The translations under genes and the position numbers were made by a program. Positions 58,237 to 64,000 of a stretch of 64,000 nt of DNA are shown here, one piece after another; position 1 is the stretch's first letter; each line of letters opens with the position of its first letter. The stretch is from Planctomycetota bacterium (GTDB taxonomy: Bacteria; Planctomycetota; SZUA-567; H5-PLA8): positions 19,838 to 83,837 of the forward strand of contig JAKLKQ010000026.1 in the NCBI GenBank assembly GCA_023150555.1, given 5' to 3'. Under the pieces are notes generated by a model. It worked only from the letters and a program-made list of their open reading frames with translations. It was not told where the DNA came from and ran no database searches.

Positions 58237-59342
58237 TGCCACAGGACGAGAAGAACATCCGCCGCGGGCGGCCGGTCGACCAGGAGGCGCGCTTTCGCCG
58301 CGTCGCCGACCACCTGCGCGAGCGGATCGCAAGCGGCGACTGGCCCGCCGGAAAAGCGATCCCCAGCCACCGCCAGCTCGGCAAGCTCTTCAACGAAGGC
58401 CAGCGCACCATCCGCCTGGCCATCGAACTGCTCAAGGAGGAAGGCCACCTCGCGGGCAACGCGCGCCGGCGCCTGATCGCGACCTCGTCGCCGAAAGACG
58501 GCACGCGCGTATCCAACGGCATCCTGCTGGAGGCCTACACGATCAACCTGTGGTACATGGGGCGCGCCGGCGTCACGGCCGACCTGCATTGGGGCATTCA
58601 GCGCGGCGCGGGCAAGCTGAACCTCGCGCTGGCCGTGGCCCACGGCGAGTACCTGCGCAAGCAGGTGCCGCGCAGCTTCCTGGGCCTGCCGCTGCGCGGG
58701 ATCCTGGTGCACGGGCCTCTGTTCGACGAAGGCATCGCGCGCTACGAACGCCTCAACGTGCCGGTGGTGCTGGTGGACCGCCCGCCCGAGAAGCACCGCG
58801 TCCACGCGGCCTGCTACGGCAACGAGGCCGGCGCCGAGATGTCCGTCGAACGCCTGTTCGCGCTGGGGCACCGCCGCATCGCCTTCGTCCGCAAGATCCA
58901 GCTGGCGACGAACGCCGTCGAGTCCGACAGCCGGGAACGGCAGGAGGCCTTCCTCCAGGCCATGCGCGCCCGAGGCCTGCCGGTGAAGCCGACGCCCGTC
59001 TATAGCCACATGTCGGCGGTGCGGGTGAAGCTGAACGCCTTGCAGCAGATGCTCGCCGTGCGCCCGGCCTTCACTGCGGTGGTCACGGCCGACCCGAACA
59101 CCGCACGCGCGGTCATCAACGCCGCGCGGACCGCCGGCCTGGCCGTGCCGCGGGACCTGAGCGTCGTCAGCTTTCAGGGAAAGACCGACGCCGAACTGAA
59201 CCTGGCCGGCCCGGCGGTGGACTTCGTGGAACTGGGCTTTCGCGCCGCGATGCTGCTGGAAAAGCCGCCGTCCGAACCGGCCGTGGTGCGCATCCAGCCG
59301 GCCTGGCACGGCGGCAACACGATCGGCCCGCCGCGGCGCTGA
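58236..59342 (+). CDS. GntR-type HTH fused to LacI-type ligand-binding domain (copy 2)
   Basis: 368 residues from the ATG at 58236 (TGATG overlap). Same architecture as the upstream gene and clearly its paralogue: RRVADHLRERIASGDWPAGK, FNEGQRTIRLAIELLKEEGH, LNVPVVLVDRPPEKHRVHAA, RLFALGHRRIAFVRKIQ. The effector pocket differs (YTINLWYMGRAG for LTENLATLKRTG), so the two may bind different ligands. Tandem paralogues translated together could form heterodimers. Confidence 0.85.
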   Translation: MPQDEKNIRRGRPVDQEARFRRVADHLRERIASGDWPAGKAIPSHRQLGKLFNEGQRTIRLAIELLKEEGHLAGNARRRLIATSSPKDGTRVSNGILLEAYTINLWYMGRAGVTADLHWGIQRGAGKLNLALAVAHGEYLRKQVPRSFLGLPLRGILVHGPLFDEGIARYERLNVPVVLVDRPPEKHRVHAACYGNEAGAEMSVERLFALGHRRIAFVRKIQLATNAVESDSRERQEAFLQAMRARGLPVKPTPVYSHMSAVRVKLNALQQMLAVRPAFTAVVTADPNTARAVINAARTAGLAVPRDLSVVSFQGKTDAELNLAGPAVDFVELGFRAAMLLEKPPSEPAVVRIQPAWHGGNTIGPPRR

Positions 59343-59402
59343 GATCGATTTACGACCTTCGAGCGCCTTTCATTCCATTCGAATTTCGTCACTCGTACTT
59401 CG

Positions 59403-62396
59403 TCATTCCGCCGCGTCCTTCACGTCCTTCAGCGCGACCTTGGCCTCGGTGTGGTAGCCCAGCTTCACGCCGCTGATGCGCCCGTTGCCGGGATCGGCGA
59501 TGAACAGGCGCCGGTCGCTGTCGGCCGCCACGTAGGCGCCGTTCATCAGGCTGACCTCGTCCCCGCCCAGCGCGCGCGGCGCGGGCGGGCCGCCGTCCGC
59601 GACCAGGGGCTGGCCGTCGTCGGCGTTCCCGTAGTACCCGACGCGCAGGATCAGGTTGCCGTTGGTGTCCAGCACCGCGACGGCGTAGCGGTCGATCTCC
59701 GGCGCGAAGACCCGCGCGTAGCCGTCCAGCGCGAAGCGCGCGCTCCAGCACGAACAGCCCACCCACTTCTTGCCATCGATCCCCACGCCGCCGTACATCC
59801 ACTCCGCGCCTTCCACCCAGCCGGGGCCCGGGATCACGCCCACGTCGGCGGGGCGGTCGGGCTTGGCGCCGCCTTCCAGCGGCACCGGCGTGCTGCGCAT
59901 GCACAGGATGCGGCCCTGCTTCGGGCGGAACTTCATCAGCGTGCCGGCCGCGTCGTTGAAGTACGGCTTGCCGGCGATGGCGCGCGTCGAGGCCGAGAGC
60001 ACGTAGAGGCTGTCGTCGGCGTCGATGCCGACGCCCAGCGTGCCGCCCAGACCGGGCACCGCGTCGTCGTACAGGACCTGGCCGTGCTTGTCCCAGACGT
60101 GCACGTACGTCGCGCCGTAGTTGTAGCTGGTGGTGCGCCCGGGGAAGAGCCGCGGCGCGTAGGGCTTGCCCGCGACGTAGGACTCCTTCTCGTCGATGCG
60201 CTTGGCCTTCGGCGCCTCGTAGAGGCAGCCGACGGCGATGCGGCCCTTCGGCGAGACCCACAGCCCGCCGTGGTGGAAGGTCGCCACCGCCGGCAGCACC
60301 AGGCACCCGAGGAACGGCTTCTTCTTGTAGGCCTGCTCGATCTCGCGTTCTTCGCCGTAGTCGAAGGGAATCTCGCGCCAAGAGGCCGGGTTGTAGCGCA
60401 CCAGCTCGGTGAACGTCTTCAGGTAGGCGTAGCCGTCGCGGTCGAAGGCCATATCCTCGCACGTCACCGGAAGCTCCAGCCGCCCGGTCTTGCCCGTCGC
60501 CGGATCGATCTCCAGCAGCGACGAGAAGTGCCGCCCGGCGGGGTCGGCGTAGAGTTTGCCCGTCGCGGGGTTGAAGTAGAGGCGCTGCCGGCCGTCGGTG
60601 ACGGGCGCGTACTGTTCGGCTTCCTGGCCGAAGTCGCGCTTCACGGCGAGCTTGCCGTCCTTCAAAGTCAGCAGGCGCAGCGCGGCCTTGGACCAATCCA
60701 CCCGGCCCATGCGGTCAGGGTTGCTCGCCACCATCCAGATCGTGGGTGGCTCGGTCCACGAGTCCAGCGCAACGCGGTACTGCAGGCCATCGAAACTGCC
60801 GTAATACGACGTGACCGTGCCGTTGTAGCTCTCGAACGGGATCGGGCAGGCCGCCTTGGCCTTGGCCTCGCCCGCAGCATAAATGCTCAGGACCGCTGGG
60901 ATCTGCAGCTTCTCCTGCTTCTTCTCGCGCTCGGCGGCCTGGCCCTTCAGCGCCTGGTTGGTGATGTGCCACGAGAAGACGTACAGGTCGCCGCTGGCGT
61001 GATGCACCGCGACGTGCGCGGGCTTGGCCGCGGGAACGCTGCGCTGCAGCTTGCCGTCCGCGCCGAAGACCTGCACGCGGTCGTTCATGTAGTCGGCAAC
61101 GTAGACGTTGCCTTTTGCGTCGCAGGCCACCGAGAGCGGGTAATGGAAGTGCGCGGCATCGGCCCCAGGCTTGTCCATCTCGCCCTGCCAGACTTCGGTC
61201 TCGCCTTCCCCGTCCATGGCCACCCGCGCGACGCCGTGCTTGCCGTTAAAGACCAGGTTCTTGTGGTAGATGTAGCCGGCGAGGTACAGCCACTTGCCGT
61301 CGGGGCTGAGCGCCGAGCTGCGCGGGCTGACCTCGAAGTTCCCGCCCGGCCCGGCGTAGGTCATCGGCAGCGCCGCGGTGAAGCTCACCTTCGGGCCGCT
61401 CAGCGCCAAACCGCCGGTGCCGCCGCCGGCGGCCAGGCGGACGAGGCGCTGGTGGGCGAGCGCGATGCGCCCCGCGGCGGCGGCCATCGTCGTCGCACCG
61501 CTGCCGTGCATCCCGAAGTGCGCGATCTCCTTCCGGCCGTTGGTGTGGAAGACGCCCTTCTGCGCGTTGTAGGTCGGCGCCCAGCTGTCGCCGCTGGTCA
61601 GCATCGTGTTCTGCATGAAGCTGCCCTTCACCGGCAGCGCGCGGCCGTCCTGCGGGTAGGTGTGCCACGGCAGGCCCACGACATCCTTCACCTTCTCCGC
61701 CGGGAACGGGTAGACCGTCCGCACGTAGTTGCCTTCGTGGTCGAACAGGCGCACGTGGTCCAGCGCCGTGCCGCCGCCGTCGTCAACGAAGACGCCTTCG
61801 GGCGTACACGCGACCAACGGCGCGGGGTACGAATCGGCGCCGTAGCTGGTGCCGTGCGCCAGGCGCCGCCGCGGTTCCCACAGCAGCGAGCGCTCGAAGC
61901 GCGGTTTCAGCCCCAGCGAGACCCGCACGCTCAGCGCGTCCTTCGCGTCGACGTACTTGCCTTCGTCGTCCTTGCCGTCCCAGACCACGGCCTGCTTCTT
62001 CGTGCCCGCCTGCAGCGGCGCCGGCGCCTTGGGGCCCAGCACGCCGCTGGCCAGGTGCCGCACGATCTTCCCGTCGGGGTCCTCGAGTGCGATCGAGACG
62101 TCGCAGAAGCCTTGCGTCTCGAAGCGGATGGTGACGCGGTCGCCGGCGCGCTCGACCGCCGGCGCCTGCGCGAACGCGAAGTTCTCCTCGCGTTTGACCT
62201 TCCACTCGTCGAGCGACTCGCCGCCGCCGGCCGCCGCCGCGTCGCCGGGCGCCGCAGCCAGCGCCGCCGCGGCTTCCTTCTCCTCCTTCGAAAGCTCTTT
62301 CTTGGGCGCGTCTTCCTTGGCCGCGGCGGGTGCGGATGCAACGCCGCTCAGCGCGACGAACACGAAGAGGAAAGCGGCGGGAACGCGGAGGATCAT
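59403..62396 (-). CDS. Secreted NHL-repeat protein with FlgD-like Ig module
   Basis: 997 residues from the ATG at 62396, with GGAGG upstream and a signal peptide (LRVPAAFLFVFVALSGVASA). An Ala/Glu/Lys-rich segment (30-60) is followed by a FlgD-like fold (FCDVSIALEDPDGKIVRHLA; KQAVVWDGKDDEGKYVDA) and many NHL/propeller blades (LSVACDAKGNVYVADYMNDR; PDGKWLYLAGYIYH; LGVGIDADDSLYVLSAS; RLFIADPGNGRISGVKLGYH). It is likely extracellular or periplasmic. NHL proteins with FlgD-like modules are abundant in planctomycetes near polysaccharide genes. No catalytic centre is recognised. Confidence 0.82.
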   Translation of the reverse strand: MILRVPAAFLFVFVALSGVASAPAAAKEDAPKKELSKEEKEAAAALAAAPGDAAAAGGGESLDEWKVKREENFAFAQAPAVERAGDRVTIRFETQGFCDVSIALEDPDGKIVRHLASGVLGPKAPAPLQAGTKKQAVVWDGKDDEGKYVDAKDALSVRVSLGLKPRFERSLLWEPRRRLAHGTSYGADSYPAPLVACTPEGVFVDDGGGTALDHVRLFDHEGNYVRTVYPFPAEKVKDVVGLPWHTYPQDGRALPVKGSFMQNTMLTSGDSWAPTYNAQKGVFHTNGRKEIAHFGMHGSGATTMAAAAGRIALAHQRLVRLAAGGGTGGLALSGPKVSFTAALPMTYAGPGGNFEVSPRSSALSPDGKWLYLAGYIYHKNLVFNGKHGVARVAMDGEGETEVWQGEMDKPGADAAHFHYPLSVACDAKGNVYVADYMNDRVQVFGADGKLQRSVPAAKPAHVAVHHASGDLYVFSWHITNQALKGQAAEREKKQEKLQIPAVLSIYAAGEAKAKAACPIPFESYNGTVTSYYGSFDGLQYRVALDSWTEPPTIWMVASNPDRMGRVDWSKAALRLLTLKDGKLAVKRDFGQEAEQYAPVTDGRQRLYFNPATGKLYADPAGRHFSSLLEIDPATGKTGRLELPVTCEDMAFDRDGYAYLKTFTELVRYNPASWREIPFDYGEEREIEQAYKKKPFLGCLVLPAVATFHHGGLWVSPKGRIAVGCLYEAPKAKRIDEKESYVAGKPYAPRLFPGRTTSYNYGATYVHVWDKHGQVLYDDAVPGLGGTLGVGIDADDSLYVLSASTRAIAGKPYFNDAAGTLMKFRPKQGRILCMRSTPVPLEGGAKPDRPADVGVIPGPGWVEGAEWMYGGVGIDGKKWVGCSCWSARFALDGYARVFAPEIDRYAVAVLDTNGNLILRVGYYGNADDGQPLVADGGPPAPRALGGDEVSLMNGAYVAADSDRRLFIADPGNGRISGVKLGYHTEAKVALKDVKDAAE

Positions 62397-62686
62397 GAGC
62401 GGGGCCTCCAGATCGTCGATACGCGTGAAATCGTAGCAGCTCTTTCGCGGCAGGGAACAGGGCGGGCTTGCTTTCGCGCGCATTCGGTTGCACATGCGCA
62501 GGACGCCCACTACGCGCCTTCCTCTCCCCGCCTACCCTGCGAGCCGCGGCCCGGCGCGGCGATTCCGCGCGGCGCAACCTTCCGCAACCCGAATTCGGCT
62601 CACGTCGGAAGCTCGGAAGTCACGGAGCGCGGTTCGGGTTTCCCGTTTCCGGTTCACCTTGGACGGCGCAGTTCGCGCCAGCGCGT

Positions 62687-62709
62687 GGCGCGGGTTGCCA
62701 ACCCGCGCC
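62687..62709. repeat. GC-rich palindrome
   Basis: A perfect 10-bp inverted repeat (62687-62696 with 62700-62709) with a 3-nt GCC loop. The arm GGCGCGGGTT is of the REP-like type scattered between genes in GC-rich genomes. No T-run follows, so a terminator role is weaker. Confidence 0.6.
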
Positions 62710-62789
62710 TTTCCGCAAGGTGCAGCCGCACGACGGTACTCCGCCGATGTGCAGGGCGCTCACGATCGGCCGACCCTGACGCTCCTACG

Positions 62790-62918
62790 TTCGAGTCGCG
62801 GCGCGTGCGCTTTCGTTCGGATGGCCCGGACGCCACCACGTTCGGGTCGCGGCGCGTGCGCCCTCGTTCGGTTGGCCCGGACGTCACCACGTCCGGGTCG
62901 CGGCGCTGCGCGCCGCGA
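62790..62918 (+). repeat. 51-bp tandem repeat, about 2.5 units
   Basis: Units at 62790-62840 and 62841-62891 are mostly identical; a partial third unit runs from 62892 to about 62918. The unit length is a multiple of three but the surrounding frame has no start or RBS, so coding is doubtful. Confidence 0.75.
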
Positions 62919-63023
62919 CAAGATTCATCTGGAGGACCTACGTCCTTGGAGAGGACTACCGCAACAACGAAGCATACGCGGCACGTCCGTCCTAGCCAGG
63001 CGCGCGCGTGTTATACTTCCCGC

Positions 63024-63401
63024 ATGGACGAGCCCAACGCCCCGCCGCCCCGCCGCCGCTTCTTCCAACTCCACCTCTCCACGTGCGTGGTGCTGATGGT
63101 GGTGGCGGGAGGCATGGGAATGCTTAACTGCATGGAGGGGAGTGTCGATCCGAACGAGCTGTATCACTTGAAGCAGGATCGAGATTATCCCTCATGGAAG
63201 GCCTTTGGCTGGCCCTATTACTGTTACCTGGTTCCGCCGGATCAGGAACTTTGGTCGGAAGGCACCTTTGGCGTGATGCCCGGTCCGTTTGCTGCCGATG
63301 TTCTCATTGGATTTTCCCTGATCTGGTTTGCTGGTCGCGCCTGCGAATGGGCCATACGCCGCCGCACTGAAAAGCGCGCATCCGCGGAACAGGAGCCATG
63401 A
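63024..63401 (+). CDS. Small membrane protein, tandem paralogue 1
   Basis: 125 residues. A basic leader and N-terminal anchor (RRRFFQLHLSTCVVLMVVAG) is followed by a ~60-residue extracytoplasmic part (Tyr/Trp/Pro-rich: WKAFGWPYYCYLVPP) and a C-terminal membrane helix (AADVLIGFSLIWFAGRACEW). This two-helix plan with the FQLHLST anchor is typical of uncharacterised planctomycete proteins. ATGA overlap with the next gene, which shares 49 identical bases. Confidence 0.65.
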   Translation: MDEPNAPPPRRRFFQLHLSTCVVLMVVAGGMGMLNCMEGSVDPNELYHLKQDRDYPSWKAFGWPYYCYLVPPDQELWSEGTFGVMPGPFAADVLIGFSLIWFAGRACEWAIRRRTEKRASAEQEP

Positions 63402-63829
63402 CCGCACCGCTCGCCCCGAGCCCGCGCCGGCACCGCCTCTTCCAACTCCACCTCTCCACGTGCGTGGTGCTGATGGTGGTGGCGGGCGCGTTCGTGGGCC
63501 TGAACCTCTACCCAAATCCACCGGGCCAAATGAGGACGATGGGTCTGGCGCTGGATGAAGTAGACTACTACGGCTGGCCGCTGTGCCTTGGGTACCATGT
63601 AATCGCCCGCGACTTGCCTGCCATTTACGGACCGCAGGACCCGATTACGCCGATCGTTGAACGGGAGTACTTTCCGGATTATTGGCGTTGGGACCTGAAC
63701 GTCGCGCTGCCGGTGAATATCGTCTTCTTCGTTGTCGTGCTCGCGGCATGCGCATTCCTGATGGAACGCGCGCTGAATCCGCGTCCGCCTGGCCGGACGC
63801 GCGTCGGTGGTCCCCCGCCCCATGCTTGA
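63398..63829 (+). CDS. Small membrane protein, tandem paralogue 2
   Basis: 143 residues; the ATG at 63398 overlaps the upstream stop by 4 nt. The anchor LFQLHLSTCVVLMVVAG matches paralogue 1. The central part (YYGWPLCLGYHVIARDLPAI) is followed by a second membrane helix (LPVNIVFFVVVLAACAFLME) and a Pro/Arg-rich tail. Function unknown. The pair arose by duplication. Confidence 0.65.
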   Translation: MTAPLAPSPRRHRLFQLHLSTCVVLMVVAGAFVGLNLYPNPPGQMRTMGLALDEVDYYGWPLCLGYHVIARDLPAIYGPQDPITPIVEREYFPDYWRWDLNVALPVNIVFFVVVLAACAFLMERALNPRPPGRTRVGGPPPHA

Positions 63830-63932
63830 CCTTTGCCTCGCCTTTGGCTTGATGCTCGCCGCGATGGCCGTGCGCGGACGCACGAAGGGGCTCGCGGACA
63901 ATGTCCGTGCGCGAGCGCGTCGAACCGATGTA

Positions 63933-63997
63933 CAACCCCGCAGGGGTTGAAGGTGGAAGCCCAGGGTAAGGACCGCGTAGCGGTCCGCAACCCTGGG
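63933..63997. repeat. Composite hairpin repeat at the window edge
   Basis: First hairpin: 63933-63939 with 63943-63949 (7 bp, loop GCA). Second, nested: 63960-63967 with 63990-63997 (8 bp) enclosing 63970-63976 with 63980-63986 (7 bp, loop GTA). Intergenic modules of this two-hairpin design recur in Planctomycetota and Verrucomicrobiota genomes, to my knowledge. It may continue past the window. Confidence 0.6.
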
Positions 63998-64000
63998 TAG

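Larger units (their letters stand above)
62397..63023. other. 627-nt gap with repeats
   Basis: No credible gene. It contains a palindrome at 62687-62709 and a 51-bp tandem repeat at 62790-62918 (separate entries). TATACT at 63012-63017 sits only 6 nt before the ATG of the next gene and could be a -10 box giving a leaderless transcript, but no -35 is seen. Confidence 0.4.

Noticed and set aside
59451..63023. Very long plus-strand frame antisense to the NHL-repeat gene
   Set aside because: Shadow of codon bias; only its last part (63024-63401) is a gene with a plausible start.
63822..63950. 42-codon frame after the second small membrane gene
   Set aside because: Overlaps the previous gene, runs into the hairpin repeat and has no RBS of its own.
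62687..63997. CRISPR array
   Set aside because: The 51-bp units are adjacent without spacers, and the hairpins are different sequences; no cas genes are present.

Overview
The window is about 64 kb of GC-rich bacterial chromosome. It most likely comes from a member of the Planctomycetota; Verrucomicrobiota or Lentisphaerota are less likely alternatives. The indicators are short membrane proteins that open with RFSLRS/RFSLST or FQLHLSTCVVLMVVAGG-type anchors, many PD40/NHL beta-propeller and beta-helix secreted proteins, a compact type II secretion operon, GntR-LacI fusion regulators, sugar isomerase and Gfo/Idh/MocA genes, and hairpin-rich intergenic repeats. This is inference from protein style; no rRNA is present to confirm it.

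1-9.3 kb is a defence-like island. It holds a left-truncated uracil-DNA-glycosylase-like gene and a HEPN-DUF499 ATPase. These are followed by a tightly overlapping four-gene operon: a Rad50/RecF-like ABC ATPase with a CxxC...CxxC insert, a small middle component, a PD-(D/E)XK nuclease and an SPPY DNA methyltransferase. This looks like an ABC-three-component conflict system with its own modification enzyme. Directly behind it lies the broken C-terminal end of a tyrosine recombinase, then a remnant of a small gene whose intact relative sits at 35.9 kb, and a long nested hairpin.

9.4-15.4 kb holds small accessory genes. There is a secreted protein of unknown function, then an unusual tandem family of proteins with two MerR/excisionase-like HTH domains and a degenerate receiver domain. 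That family comes with an HU-type protein and small zinc ribbons, one intact and one decayed. A HEAT/TPR secreted protein follows.

15.5-25.7 kb is an almost complete type II secretion operon on the minus strand, in the order L-M-K-C-D-E-F-G-H-I-J, mostly with 1-4 nt overlaps.

26.5-34.8 kb carries an anchored Ig-like protein, a giant secreted RHS/YD-repeat protein whose roughly 190-residue tip is AT-richer than its core, and a double-anchored beta-propeller protein that may go with the tip. 34.8-37 kb is a degraded, tRNA-adjacent type of region. It holds several tiny genes (an eight-cysteine protein, two small hypotheticals, and a zinc-ribbon/acyl-carrier gene split by an in-frame TGA) and the 3' part of a tRNA-Arg that may be an old attachment site.

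37-59 kb is mainly housekeeping and metabolism: a solo Clp-N protein and full ClpC, a TIM-barrel isomerase, a Gfo/Idh/MocA dehydrogenase, MogA plus rhodanese, an OprO/P-like porin, an MFS carrier, an acyl-CoA thioesterase, an SDR reductase, ValRS with a zinc-ribbon insert, PspA, a beta-helix lipoprotein and two tandem GntR-LacI regulators. 59-64 kb ends with a large NHL-repeat protein, a 51-bp tandem repeat, two recently duplicated small membrane proteins and a nested-hairpin repeat element.
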